64,000 nt of DNA, from NCBI GenBank assembly GCA_019916065.1, contig CM034244.1, positions 36,460,877 to 36,524,876 of the forward strand, in the 5' to 3' direction. A program made the translations under genes and the position numbers. A model generated the notes under the pieces. It searched no databases. It worked only from the letters and a program-made list of their open reading frames with translations, and was not told the origin of the DNA. This stretch comes from Vitellaria paradoxa. Lineage: Eukaryota > Streptophyta > Magnoliopsida > Ericales > Sapotaceae. Below, piece after piece: positions 36,340 through 49,069 of the stretch; the stretch's first letter is position 1, and each line of letters opens with the position of its first letter.

Positions 36340-36828
36340 AGTGGATATCTCCCACGTTACACTCTATAAAAATTAAGAAGCGGACCCACCTTGGTCCCGT
36401 ATTTTTTAAAAATTAAAATTTTTTATTTATAATATAAATTATAAAATTATAAATTTTATAAATTTATACTAATTTAGATAACTCTAAACACATCAACGGT
36501 ATGTGTGATTTTTATTAAATTTTTATTTTAATTAAAATAAAATTATAAAAAATTAATAAAAGTGACTCAAATAGTAGATAATAAATAGTTAAAGTTATTT
36601 AAGTAAATAATACCTAATTTAAGAAAGATAAAAATATAAATAAGTAAAATTATTTAATTATATAGTAGTTATAAAAAATTACCTTTTAATACGATTGAAA
36701 TTGTAGGTAGTTATAAGTTTAAGGATATTATAAGAAAAAAAAAAGGTTCACTAAATTTGAAACTTTATTAAATTTAAGGTTTCGCCAAATACCCTGGTGT
36801 TTGCTTTATAATAGTATAGATAAAAAAT
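36340..36828 (-). mobile_element. Helitron-like fragment (minus orientation)
   Basis: On the minus strand it starts ATCTATACTATTATAAAGCA then aacaccaggg, followed by ggcgaaaccttaaattta. It is homologous and in opposite orientation to 37636-38000, sharing tataactac.tacaat, attatttgagtcacttttat and taattttttataatttta. The 3' end is not defined. Confidence 0.5.
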
Positions 36829-37635
36829 AAAAAAGAAAAATCTAATGAGTTTAATTTAGAGGTGGCAATTACAATCTAAAACCATAAATTTGCCAAATTA
36901 AATTCAAATTACATGAATTTAAACTCAATTTTTTTTTTTTTTTTGGTAAGTAGAATTTAAACTCAATTAAAAATTATTAACAGAAAAAATTAGATAGATA
37001 AAATAATATTTACTTAATTAACAAGTTTAAATAGGTTGATAATGTAATTTGTTAAACACCTAATTATCTACTTGATTAATAGTAAATAATATCTATTAAA
37101 TGGGTTGATGATACAACCCATTAAATACTCAATTATATATTTGCTTAATAGTGGAAGTAAAAACTGTGAGATAGAAACGAAAAAAAGTTCTCACTTGACT
37201 AATTAATCCCAAACTTTGGTTCTCATGAAGTGTGTAAATAAATAAATTATAACAGCCACTCCCAAACAGCTAATTAAATACTAATAAATATCATATTATT
37301 TCAAAATTATAGCAATATCTCTTATTTTATAAATGTTATTAATTGAACTTCAATAATTGATATTTTACTTATATATTAAATAAAATTAGTAAAATAATCA
37401 AAATATTTACATAATATAAATTATTTATCATTTTTAACATACAAAATGCTCAAAATAGGTTTGATGATCCATTCTTAATAATACTTATTAAAAATATTTT
37501 TAAAATCTTATGTACTTTTTTAAATACTTATGGAAGAATGAATAAAGTATTTTATGTAATATTGATACTATTTTCACGTTGATAGACAAATGAAGTTCTA
37601 CGATGATAATTAGAAAGTAAGGAGTGTCATTATAA

Positions 37636-38000
37636 TCTATACTATTATAATAAGAGAAAAGAATGTGTATTTAGTGAAATTTTAAATTTGATGAAATTTT
37701 TTTACTTCATCCTATAATACTTCTTAACTTTCTATAACTACTTATAATCATCTTAAATGTAAAAGATAATTGGCTTTTGTAAAATATAAACCTTCTATAT
37801 TTTTATTTTTCTTAAATGCCATTATGCCATTAACTATACATTACTTTTACAGTTATTTTTTATTTTCTTTAGATGCTGATTATTTAGTTATTATACATTA
37901 AGTGCTCTTAACTATTCATTATTTGAGATACTTTTATTAATTTTTTATAATTTTAATTTTATAAAATAAAAAATTTAAAAATTACATAGTATGTATGTTT
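37636..38000 (+). mobile_element. Helitron-like fragment (plus orientation)
   Basis: Starts aatctatactattataataa, continues gtgtatttagtgaaatttta, and aligns along its length with the reverse complement of 36340-36828. Together they form an inverted pair about 0.8 kb apart. The 5' word TCTATACTATTATA is Helitron-like (T after A at the insertion point). Confidence 0.5.
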
Positions 38001-39200
38001 ACTTCTAGTATGGAATGATTTGAGATATGCTTATATTTAGTCAAATATAGAGGCGATGTTCTTGAAATTTTTTCTTACTCTGCTAGTGTGAACCAATATT
38101 AGGTGAATTCACTCCAATACTAATCAAAAAAAATTTTCTTGCTATACTAGTGTGAATCAATCAATCCAAATAATCAATTACACTTGAAAAAAATAAAGAG
38201 ACGGAGACACAAGGATGTAATGAGAAAAATCCTTCACATATAAGGGTAAATCCTCAGGTGATTAAGACCAAAATCATCAACTATGCATAATTTGGTTACA
38301 AAGTATTAACCGCAATAACATATATAGTCTATTCCCATCATTTTCATAATCATCCTCGCCAACACATAATGCATAATCGTAGACCTTCACTAACATATGC
38401 CAAAGAGCATAGACATTTCTTCAAACACATTTAAATGCTCACATACAATTATTAAATGAATTGCTAATGGGTAAGTATAGAAAGAAACTCTTCTCTTGGA
38501 ACACAATTTTCTTCTATACATATTATTTTTTTTTTCTCTCTATGCCAATCTTGGAAATCCCATAATTAAATGTAGGCGGCACAATTAATATTTGTTTTGG
38601 ATTCCAAAAATAAGAAATTTAAAACTAATTCAAAATCAATATTCTAAACCTAAACATAAGACACTTTAACCTACATCTTAGTATACAAAGCTTGGAGCAA
38701 ATTAAGAAACTTCTAATCACATAAGAAAGTTCCTAACACACTCTGTCCTAATTAAAAATGAGACTAGAGTTTCTTACATAGCACTTTCCACAATGAATAA
38801 TGAAATAACCACATACTATCAATTTAAACAATCAATCAAGTAATAACAATCACAAGTGTAAAAATGTAAACAAAATAATGCACAATGATTTAATGAAAAA
38901 AATTTTAAAAACAATAAAGAAAACACTAGGCCTTAACATGAAAGACTAAAACTCATTTACTATATAATTTTAGTTACATGACTTCTCTGCAATAATTACA
39001 CAATCAACTCCTTGATCCTTTCATATGGAAGACTTGCTTGTATCTTTTGAGGATAAAAAAATCTAAAGACAAAACATCTTGACCTCGAACCTTCAAGCAG
39101 GCTGCGAGCTTACCTCAAATCTATGAGGAGGTTGTGACCAGGCTGCAACCTTTACTATAGATTACTGGAACCTTTGACTAGAATACAAGTAGACTGCGAG

Positions 39201-42200
39201 CAGCGGCGGAGCTATTCAGAGGCAAGGGGGGCACGTGACCCCCCTGAGTTTTACGGGTAAATTTACTAAAATACCCCTAACCCTTTAAGTTATTACAAAA
39301 CTAACATAAGCCCTAATAGGCTAATATACCCAATTCCAGCTGCAATTGCAGCCCTCTCGTGAGTCCGTGACTTCATCCAGCTTCAGCGAGCAGCATCTCT
39401 TATCTCTCCGGCTTTCCGCGACCGTGACTCCGTGAATCAAGTTGATTCCGGCGACACCCAACGTGAAACGACAGCAAATCTGTAATATTGAAACCAAGTA
39501 AGCATTTTATTTTTTTTTCTAGTTCACTCTTTGTCAAATTTTTGTTTTGTTGGATTACAGCTAAAAATACAGTTGTTCTGTTGCTTTAATCTCCTCTATA
39601 GTTGCATCGTCCTTCACATAGGCAATATTATCCTTGATGTTACATGTAAATAGCACAGGCTTATGAGACTAATTTTCTCCCTAATCCACTTCAGCTGGAA
39701 TTCTTTGAAAATGCAGGGAATAGGAATTTAATGTATGCAAAAAAAAAAAAAAAAACCAAATAAATAACTCAAAGATTTGACATACAAAAATGAAAAATGG
39801 AAGACTTTTAGATCAATATTGAATTAATTGCTCTTATAATGCTAATTAAGTTGGTGACCGAGTCAAGAACAAAATTCAAATCTAACTATTACTGTTACCA
39901 AAATTACTATTTAAAAAATCATAGATTCTATTTTAATCTAATTTTAATTTTAAATATACTTCTCAAAATTTAGGTTGATCCTATATGGTCAAATATGAAT
40001 AATTTATTTATATAAAAAAATTTCTTTAACTAACTTAATAAACTTTGGATTAGTTTTTTTTTTTTAATAACAGGCTTATATTAAGCAAATTATTTATTTA
40101 TTTATTTTCTTGTTTGCTTGAAAAAGTGTTATCTAAAAAATCAATTTCGGTAAGAAAAATGCTAATTTGAAAATGACATGACTAACTATGACTATTTTAT
40201 GCTAAAAGAATTAATTAGGCAACCAATTAAAATGTGAAGTATCAAGTATAAATGATTTTTGTATATAATTCAGGACTATGAGTATTTTTTTTAAAGCGAA
40301 TGTATGATTTTTGGCATTTGAGTATTGTTGTGTATGCTCAAAAATCTAGCTTGTTCTTCAACTTTTCATGATTTTGGAATGGTTGAAAATTGTGTATGTT
40401 TGATTTGTGATTAAATAACTTATTTTGTTTGTTTTTTTAATTCAATGTGATTTTTCTTCTGTATAAACATTATATTTGCTATTTATACTCCACTTTAATT
40501 TTTTTTTTAGATATGTTGAGATATTATAAAAGAAAAAGTGATGAAGAAGAGTCATCTTCGATGAATTCCAATGATCCTTCAACAAAAATCCCCTCAGAAA
40601 AGCCACCATTGAGTAGTGAACCTTCAAAAAAAACTTGTGTGGAATCCAAGGTTCTAGAGTTTCCATCCAATCGAGTTTCTACACACTCATCAAGTATCAA
40701 AGATTCTTCAAGAAGTGATCATGCAGAATTCAACCTCCCTGAACTTCCATCTGATCCAGGAGTACGACCTAAGATTGTCGAATATGATCCCAATATTCAT
40801 GAAATGGTTCGTAGAAAGTACTACCTTAATGGTGCTCGCCAACCTCGTAAACATGAATTTCCACAAAGAGATTTCAATGGAAAGTTAAGAAGATTTAATC
40901 CTGCGTGGTTTGATGAATTTAAGTGGTTGGAGTATAGCATATCAAAGGATTCTACATTTTGTCTTTACTGTTATCTTTTTAAGAATGAGTGTGGAGATCA
41001 AGGGGGTGGTGATGCATTTGTTAGTGAAGGTTTTAGGGATTGGAAGAAGAAAGATAAGCTTCGCAAACATGAGGGAGGAGTTAATAGTACTCACAGACAA
41101 GCTTGGAGTAAATGCCAAGATTTGATGAATCAAAAACAACATATTGAAATCAGTTTTGGTAAAATGACAGAAGAAGCAAGAATTGATTATAGAATTCGAC
41201 TTAATCCATCAATTGACTGCATTAGATTCCTTTTAAGACAAGGACTTCCATTTCGTGGGCACAATGAGTATGATGGTTCAAACAACCAGGGAAAATTTTT
41301 AGAGCTTTTAAAATTCCTTACAGATCATAATGAGGAGGTGAGAAATGTTACACTTAAGAATGCTCCTGAGTATCTTAAGTTAATAGCGCCTCAAATTCAG
41401 AAGGATATTATTAGAGCTTGTGCATTTGAAACAACCAATGCTATAATTAAAGAGCTTGGTGATGGATTGTTTTCTGTTCTCCTTGATGAATCTCGTGATG
41501 TGTCAATGAAGGAGCAAATGGCCGTTGTTTTGAGATTTGTAAACAAAAAAGGATGCGTGGTTGAACGTTTTCTGGGCTTAAAGCATGTCACTAGCACAAC
41601 TGCTCAATACCTTAAAAATGCACTTGAAGAGTTATTTTTTGCACATGGATTAAGCATATCTATGTTGCGTGGGCAAGGTTATGATGGAGCAAGTAACATG
41701 CGAGGTGAATTTAATGAATTGAAGACTCTTATCTTGAAAGAGAATGAGTGTGCATATTATGTGCATTGTTTTGCTCACCAGCTTCAACTAGCTCTTGTTG
41801 CAGTGGCGAAGAACCATGTCCTTATTGCCACGCTCTTCCTCTTGATTTCTAATATTGTTAATGTGTGGTTGGATCTTCGTGCAAGCGACGGGATACTTTG
41901 CGAGAGGCACAAGTTGCTTGAATTATTGAAGGCTTGGAAAATGAAGAAATCACAAGTGGACGAGGCTTGAATCAAGAAAGTACTATAATTCGGCCAAGTA
42001 ATACACGTTGGGGATCGCATTATGGGACTCTTATGAGCTTGATTAACATGTTTGCCTCAGTAATTGATGTGCTTGATGTGGTTGTAGAGGAGGGAACAAA
42101 TTCAGATCAAAAGGCTGAAGCATTGCGTTTATTAAAAGCGATGCAATCCTTTGAGTTTGTGATTACTTTGCATTTGATGAAATCAATATTGGGAATAACA

Positions 42201-43123
42201 AATGATTTGTCTCAAGCACTGCAACAGAAAGAGTAAGATATTGGGAATGCAATTGTCTTAGTTGACATTTCTAAGAAAAGATTTCAAGCGATGAGGGATA
42301 ATGGGTGGATTCTTTGGTGGAAGAAGTTTCTACTTTTTGTGTGAAACATCATATTAGTATTCCTAGCATGGATGATTTGTATGTAGTTCAAGGAAGATCA
42401 CGCCGTTGAGCTGAAGAAATGACAAACTCACATCACTACCGTGTTGAATTATTCAATACTGTCATAGATATGCAACTGCAAGAGCTAAATAACAGATTTA
42501 ATGAGGTAAATACCAAGTTGTTGCTTTGTGTTTCATGCCTAAATCCATCCAATTCATTTGTTGCTTTTGACAAGCAAAGGTGATTCAATTAGCTCAATTT
42601 TACCCAAAAGACTTTTCAGACATTGAGCTTTTAGCACTTTCGGATCAACTTGAAAATTTCATTATGGATATGCACTTGAATGTTGAGTTTTCAGGTTTAA
42701 GGGGGTTTGGTGACATTACTCAAAAGATGGTTGAAAATAGAAGAGATGTGGCATACCCATTAGTTTACAAGCTCCTAACTTTGATCTTGATTTTGCCCAT
42801 TGCAACTGCTACAGTAGCGAGGGCATTCTCTGGTATGAAGATAGTGAAAAATCGACTTCGCAACCGAATGGGTGATGAGTTGATGAATGATTGTTTGGTT
42901 ATGTATATTGAAAAAGATATATTTAGCAGCTTGTCAAATGAATCTATCATAAATTATTTTCAAAATATGAAAAATCGTAGGGGTCAATTGTAAGTTAAAT
43001 TTTAATATGGAGAACAATGTTTAGCTTTTGTATTACTTACTTTTGAGTTTTAATACAAAGTATGTTTTTGTGTAATTTTTATACATTGTGCCCCCCATGA
43101 GAAAAATCCTAGATCCGCCCCTG
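39201..43123 (+). mobile_element. hAT transposon, 3.9 kb, with exact 8-bp TSD
   Basis: Left end cagcggcggagctattcaga and right end (inverted) caggggcggatctaggattt, both followed inward by a ggggggcac motif. An exact 8-bp duplication ACTGCGAG lies at 39193-39200 and 43124-43131. It holds one degenerate hAT transposase gene (40513-42993). It inserted into older repeat DNA, probably the retroelement whose LTR lies at 44042. Confidence 0.9.
40513..42993 (+). pseudogene. hAT transposase (TTF-type zinc finger, DUF4371, hAT dimerisation), broken
   Basis: ATG 40513 follows a T-rich tract ending in ttag (a probable acceptor of a leader intron). The first ~485 residues are open to a stop at 41968: a Ser-rich N-terminus, a TTF-type zinc finger region with CLYCYLF and a KLRKHEGG...H motif, then the DUF4371/RNase-H-like core with LLDESRDVSMKEQ, GQGYDGASNMRG and YYVHCFAHQLQLAL. 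A 1-bp loss near 41932 shifts the frame. Later segments are in other frames and meet a TAA at 42234-42236 and further stops and shifts to about 42580. The C-terminal dimerisation block ends the gene (42580-42993; LPIATATVARAFSGMKIVKN). Not functional as it stands. Similar plant proteins are often annotated as zinc finger MYM-type protein 1-like. Confidence 0.85.
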
Positions 43124-44028
43124 ACTGCGAGCTTTATTAGTTTGCACCACTGATAGCCTATTTGAATTCTAACTAAGATATCCACATTTAAATCCAACTT
43201 TAACTCAATTCCAGACTTCTTAGTATATTTAGAACATGATTTAAATCTAATCTCTTCAAAAAAAATAAGTTTATCAAAGATTATAACAAGAAAATCACAA
43301 TCCTAAAAGGTTAAAAAATCTTCTAACATTAATCCAAGATTAATTTGATGATGAGTTCTTAAAGAAATTTTGCTACGATTGATATGATTATTTTTCATAT
43401 TAAAGATCGAAAAATAACCAAATAAAATATATGGTGTAAAAATATGGAATAAGAAAAATAAAACTACAAACATTAAATGAAAAACAGCAGCAACTTACTC
43501 TCCAGAGTTTATAGCCAATAAAAAAGACTGACATCTGTTGGTGTAGTATAGTTAATTTCATCAAAAATAGTACTCTAGGATGAACAATATAATGCTGAAA
43601 TATCATCTTAAATAAAAAAAAAGTGTAATAAGATGATGAAATACAAAAAAAAAAAAAAAAAAGTTGGAATCGACATCAAAAGGATCAAAAACTCTAAGAA
43701 TTGGTTCAAAATGTGAAAGAAAATGCTCTTACGGTAGTTGTGGTAGTGTTATATATAGCAGAGCAAAGCTTTTAAAAAAATACTAGAGAAAAAAAAAACA
43801 CAAAAAGTTCTAATATGATTTAGAATGCAGAAAAAAAAGATTCTGTAATTATTGTAATGGTGTTATGGAAGAGCAAGACTATAAAAAAAACACCAGAGAA
43901 GAAAAACGCAGAAATCTTTGATACGATATTGAAATAGAAGATAAAAAGATTCTGTGTATATATTGTGGTAGTGAAAAGTAATGTAGCAGAATAATACTAC
44001 ACCAAAGATATAAAAAAATACAGAATAT

Positions 44029-44041
44029 GGTTCTAATACCA
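44029..44041 (-). other. Primer-binding site of the older retroelement
   Basis: On the minus strand it reads TGGTATTAGAACC, close to the initiator-Met tRNA primer-binding sequence TGGTATCAGAGCC. It adjoins the LTR edge at 44042. Confidence 0.7.
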
Positions 44042-44161
44042 TGTTGAAAATAAAACACAGGAAATAAAAAATTAAAGAGAAATATAAACTCTACATCTTG
44101 TCATATATATTATAAAAGTTAAGGAGATACTCTTAAATAAACTTACAATGTTAGATATATA
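44042..44161 (-). repeat. LTR of older retroelement, part 1 (split by the Copia insertion)
   Basis: On the minus strand this piece ends ...TTTTCAACA next to the primer-binding site. Its other half is 53770-53893. The younger Copia element separates the halves and duplicated atata at the break. Confidence 0.7.
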
Positions 44162-44621
44162 TGTTGGAATTTTTCCTATATTAAGCATACATTAATTAAT
44201 TTTTTATTTTGCTAAAAATGAATTAGAACCAAGTTAAAGATGAGAATGTACATGATAAGACCCATTATGTTATGATTTATATTGTTGAGCTTATGTGCAC
44301 CTAATAGGGATAATGAGAATAGACGGTTAGTGTGGGCTAGTTGTTAAGCCCACTGCAGGCCTTTTATGGGAAGGCCCAATGAGGCTAGGGTTCATTCTCT
44401 ATATATTAGTTAGGTTCTTTCTTTTCACAATAGACAGACAATTGTTCCTATTGATAGCCGTCATATTGATTGTGATAACGAGGAGACCAATCCCTAATAA
44501 TTTTTAATCTTTCAGAGTTAAAAATGGAACAGTCACAATTCGGTACGCTTCCACATATTTTATTTTTGTGTAATTAATATTCCAAATTTTTGCATACAAT
44601 TGTATAAATTTATTTCCAATA
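44162..44621 (+). repeat. 5' LTR of Copia element
   Basis: TGTTGG...CCAATA, 460 bp, colinear with the 3' LTR over its full length (shared words such as acggttagtgt, cactgcaggcctttt, cggtacgcttcc). Confidence 0.93.
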
Positions 44622-46189
44622 ATTAGTATCAGAGCCAATTGTATGTGAAGTTAGAATTTTATTTTATATTTTTTTTTACAAAAAAAACTTTTATTTCAAA
44701 GTTTTGAACTGGATCTTACGTTGATTGATACATATAATTCATCAACTGTTTTTGGAATCTAATAAAGGGCTTTTGTCCTCTCGAAATAAAGAAAATTTTG
44801 ATATAAACTTCACAATTTAACTAGTACTATATCAGTAGAAAAGTCTATACAAAGTTTATCCTGGATAATAACATAGATTCATATTTAGTTTATCAAAACC
44901 TATTATTTTGTGCATAAAAATTTAATTAAATTATATATTTATGTTCCTGGGATTATTTCAAATTCAGTCATATAATTTTTATGCATCAAAGTTTAGGTTT
45001 TGTTGTAAAACCAATCATGGACGAATCTAAATTTCTTCAAAGTTTGATTTCTCGATTTGAAAATCATATATATATATATATATATATTCCATGATGTTGA
45101 TTTACCAAATCTGAGCAATTTAATTGCTTCGAAAACATCCAGAATTGACTACATGTTCATCACCCCTGCTTTTGTTAGTCCCCATACCACGTAATAACCA
45201 TACAATCAGCAAAGCCACTTCCGGGCGAAACCCGCAAAAGGATCCCAATCCACTCACGCCTTTCTTGCAGGCAAATCTATTCGGTTTGGAGTCTATGAGG
45301 CTTCACACATCTTTAAGTGTTGCGACTTCTACTTTAATTAAAAAAAATAAAAAAAAAAAACTTAACTTGATTTTATACTTTTTCTAGTTTGGAATCTGTA
45401 TAAACAATGGGAGCTTTTTTGTGCTATGAATTTTTTTGTAAAATTAATTATTTTATTATTATTCCAAAAAATATTTTTTTGGAATATGTTGGTTTTTTTG
45501 GGGGCCTTATTTATACTTTTTTTTTGTGATATCTTGAAAACCATAAAGTATTTTTTGGTGAAATTTAATTGGTTACTTAATTGTGATATTCTTGATTTAA
45601 TGGTAATATCTACTCTTACTGGTTTTAATTGCATAATATTAAATTTTTTTCTTCTTAACTATTTAATAGCCTTGAAAATGCTTATTTATGTCTTTTTTTA
45701 AAGGCACGTATTTTTTTTAAAGGACATTAAATAATAATTACACTCATAGGTAATTTATGTACGATTATGTCATGGCAATAAATATTTGATTGATACTAGC
45801 GTTACTACCTAAAGGAGTACGCTCGTTGATTCTTGATATTTCTTACATATTTGTACATGACGAGTCATTATATTATTATATACAATAACATGCCCAAAGA
45901 GGGTTATTGTATGTATTAATGACAGGGTTAAAATTCAGTGACTGATCAGAGAATGTTTTGGTTAGAAGGGTTTTTTTTGCTTAAAGGGGATTGACCTTTC
46001 AAATCTGGATATTCTTACTGGTGGTTTACTAAAAAGACCTCATAGCATGTTACACTCTTTACCCAAATAGGAGACGGCAATGATGCACCAAGCCATCCTT
46101 TATGGTTTATGTTTGATTAAGTTTAAAACATATTTTTTGCTTCTGATTGCTAATCATTATTTTATTTTATTTTTTATTCAGTTACTTTT

Positions 46190-48600
46190 GCAGTCAATAA
46201 TAACAATACCACTGTTGTCTTGCTTAATGGATCGAATTATAAGAAGTGGAAGCAAGACATTGAGTTTGCCTTATGAATTATTGACATAAATATGGCCTTG
46301 AGAGAACCTGAGCCTGCCACACTTACTGCTACTAGTACAACGTCTGAAAAAAGAATTGTACGCAAAATAGGAGAGATCTAATCACTTAAGTCTTTTAACC
46401 ATTAAGAGATCTATCTCAAAGCATCTTTTGAGTGGTCTACTTGACACCAATAATGCCAAGGTACTTGATTGGACATCAATTGTTACATATTTATATATTC
46501 AAATTACACTTGCACACATCATAAAAAGATATAAAATCTATGTTTTGTGCAGATTTCATCCCCATATCTCCAAAGTGGAATATGTGTTGATTTCCATCAC
46601 AAAAACAAGAAATTGAGCTACATTGAGGGTGTTGAGAAGAAAGCATGCTGCACAACACATCAAAGGATTGAAGCTATTTCAGAAGAAGAAGAAAATTCAG
46701 TTGAAATCAGTGCAAAGAGATCAGAATCACTGTTCTGGAAATTTCTGCAGCAGGGGATCATATTCGAATATGGTTTTACTGTATTCGAATATAAGCTTCT
46801 TCACAGCAACGAATTTCATGTGACCCCAACTTCCCCATGTGATGTAACCTGCAATCCAGGGAGGGCAAATCAGGAAAAAAAGATATAGGAGAGAGAAGAA
46901 GCCATCATGAGGAGAACATTCGGTTAGAGGAGAGAGAAAAAAGGAGGAGAGAGAAGGAAGAAAGAAGTGGAGTGAGACCCACGCGACAGAAAACAGAGAA
47001 CATTTGGCTGGGAAGAAAATTCAGATTTCAGGATGAGAGTTTTGGAGAGTTTTTTCGTGGAGAGTTCATAGTTTTACATTGGATTTTCAATTCAGCATTA
47101 GAGTTTTTGAGATTTACACTTTGAATTCATTCCAATTTCTGTAATCAGATTTTCAAGTCTAAATCCATTAAACTTTCAATTTCAGATTGTAATGTCTTTG
47201 AATCAGATTTGCACTTCTGTTTTTCTTCTTTTTAACATGCTCGGCTAAGATTTCTTGAGCCAAGGTAAGGGTAATGCCCTTCCAATGAATCTCAAGTGGC
47301 CGAACTTCATGAATTTACCTTGAGTTTTTATGGTTATCAAGTCAATTTGCAGCTGGGTGTCTTAGAACTCATTGATTCAAGACCCGATTAATCCAACTTT
47401 GTATATCCTATTGATGAGTTCATAGGTGTTGCTTAACTTAGAACTCTCATGACATTGTTGTATGTGGGTTGCTAGAATTAGAACTCCTATTGTCCTTAAA
47501 ATAGGTTATGCACATTGAGTGTTTAATCCATGGTTTGTTTCAATTGAAATTAATTTTCTCAAAAATCTGAACAAATTGAGTTGGTAATTTATAAACTCTT
47601 GGCACTTGAAATTCATTCGGATTGGTATTAAACTTGCCTTGCTCAACCTTTATTATCACTTAATCTTTTAGTTTAAATTCACTTTGCTTTTGGAAAGTTA
47701 GTTCAAAATCATCAACCAACCAAATCAGATTTTAGTTTTCTATTTTGCATTTTTCTGTGAGTTGTGTTTTGCCAAATTAATCTCCATTAGAGTCATTCAC
47801 TTCATTACTCCCTAGATCCCTGTGGAAATGACCTGGGACTTACCAGTTATTTTGTGCTTCAACCACACCTTGCACTTGGGGGAAAACTTGTCTTGATTTA
47901 CCTCACTTAACATTTTCTTTAAATTTGAATTTATAATCTGAATTTTCAATTGAGCTTTTATCTTGGAGTGAGGTAATTAAACAAGATAAAGCAGTACTTT
48001 TTGATACTGTGGGACAGAGATATAAAGTATCCAGTAAGGCTGAGATTGAGACCCTAATGAATGAACTTACTACCTTGAAACATGACAGTGTAAGTGGGGT
48101 ATGAGAGTATATCCTCAAAATTGTTTTTATTTAGTCCAAATTAAAAACCTTGATATTATAATCTGTGATGAGTTTATTGTTAACCATGCCCTTAATACTC
48201 TTCCACCAAATTTTAGCTAGATAAAAATTGCCTATAATACCTAAGATTAATCCTGCAATGTGAATGACCTTATTGTCAAATATGTTTTAATGGAAGAGAA
48301 ACTTAAGAAAAAGAAGATTATCGCTACCATGTTTGTTTCTCAATCTAAATCTAGTCAGGAAGAGGGGAATTCCAGGAACCGTAGGAAACCTAAGGGCAAC
48401 ACTCCTCATAAGGGTCAAGACAATAACAAGTAGGATAAAGGTAATGGTCAGATTCAAAATGTGTTAGGTCTCTATACTGTCATAAAGAAAGAGGTTAAGT
48501 GTTTTTTCTATAGAAAGAAGGGCTACATTAGGAGGGATTACACTAAATTTCAAGCTTGGTTAGAAAAAAAGAAAAAGGAATAAGGTAATTCACTTGCTTT
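46190..48600 (+). pseudogene. Copia gag, broken and split by an insertion
   Basis: The N-terminal part (46190-46460) contains LNGSNYKKWKQDIEFAL, the usual Copia gag start, then a stop and LSLLTIKRSISKHLLSGLLD-like sequence. The gene resumes near 47960 with AEIETLMNEL and runs through EFIVNHALNTLPPNF to a ruined zinc knuckle at about 48489-48540, where CFFYRKKGYIRRDY has Tyr at three of the four metal-ligand positions. Those changes fit G-to-A transitions. Many stops are present. Confidence 0.75.
46465..47960. mobile_element. Insertion inside Copia gag, LTR-like, ends unresolved
   Basis: About 1.5 kb with no similarity to gag separates its two halves. The block at 47815-47880 (gatccctgtggaaatgacct, gggacttaccagttattttg) resembles the distal LTR/leader text of large plant Gypsy (Tat/Athila-type) elements, so a solo LTR is likely. 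I found no convincing terminal or target duplication. Confidence 0.45.
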
Positions 48601-48639
48601 AGTTTGTTTTGAATCCAATTTAATTGATGTCCTATCAAA

Positions 48640-49069
48640 TTCTTGATAGTCAATAGTAGTGCAACTGTTATTGTTGCTATATATCTTTGCAGGGATTCAG
48701 AAGTAAACGGAAGCCAAGTGAGAACGAAGTTCAGCTTAAAGTGGGGAATAATGAAGCAGTTAGAGCCGAGTTCATAGGAGATGTTATTTTAAATTTGGAG
48801 TTTGGTCCTAAACTTATTTTAGAAAATACTTTTTATGTACCATCTTTTAGACGAAATTTAATTTCTGTTTCTTTTTTGAAAAAAATTGGTTACTGTTTTC
48901 AATTTCATAATGGTATGGTTGATTTATTTCATAATTGTCAAATTGTTCGGTGTGGTGTTTTGAATAATAGTTTATATAAGTTGAATCTAGTCCATAATTT
49001 TGAGTATGCCTATTTCCATGTTGATAATAGTGTGTCTAAGATACCTAAAATTAAGATGAATCTTCTTTC
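48640..49069 (+). pseudogene. Copia protease / pre-integrase region, broken
   Basis: The open stretch 48687-49088 contains ILENTFYVPSFRRNLISVSF, the conserved block after the aspartic protease. The protease active site upstream (D-S-G context) is destroyed by stops near 48645-48665. The frame shifts just before the integrase zinc-binding segment. Confidence 0.75.

Larger units (their letters stand above)
33496..39192. other. Intergenic repeat-rich region
   Basis: The first ~110 bp is the likely DTC leader/promoter (antisense). Beyond it I see no gene: poly-T tracts, AT and CT microsatellites, MITEs (35109-35406; 35970-36126; a small one near 35455-35612), Helitron-like fragments (36340-36828 and 37636-38000) and, from about 38040, sequence that probably belongs to the old retroelement also seen at 43132-44161. 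Confidence 0.6.

Noticed and set aside
44701..46190. Open frames between the Copia 5' LTR and gag
   Set aside because: AT-rich leader sequence with short, non-homologous frames.
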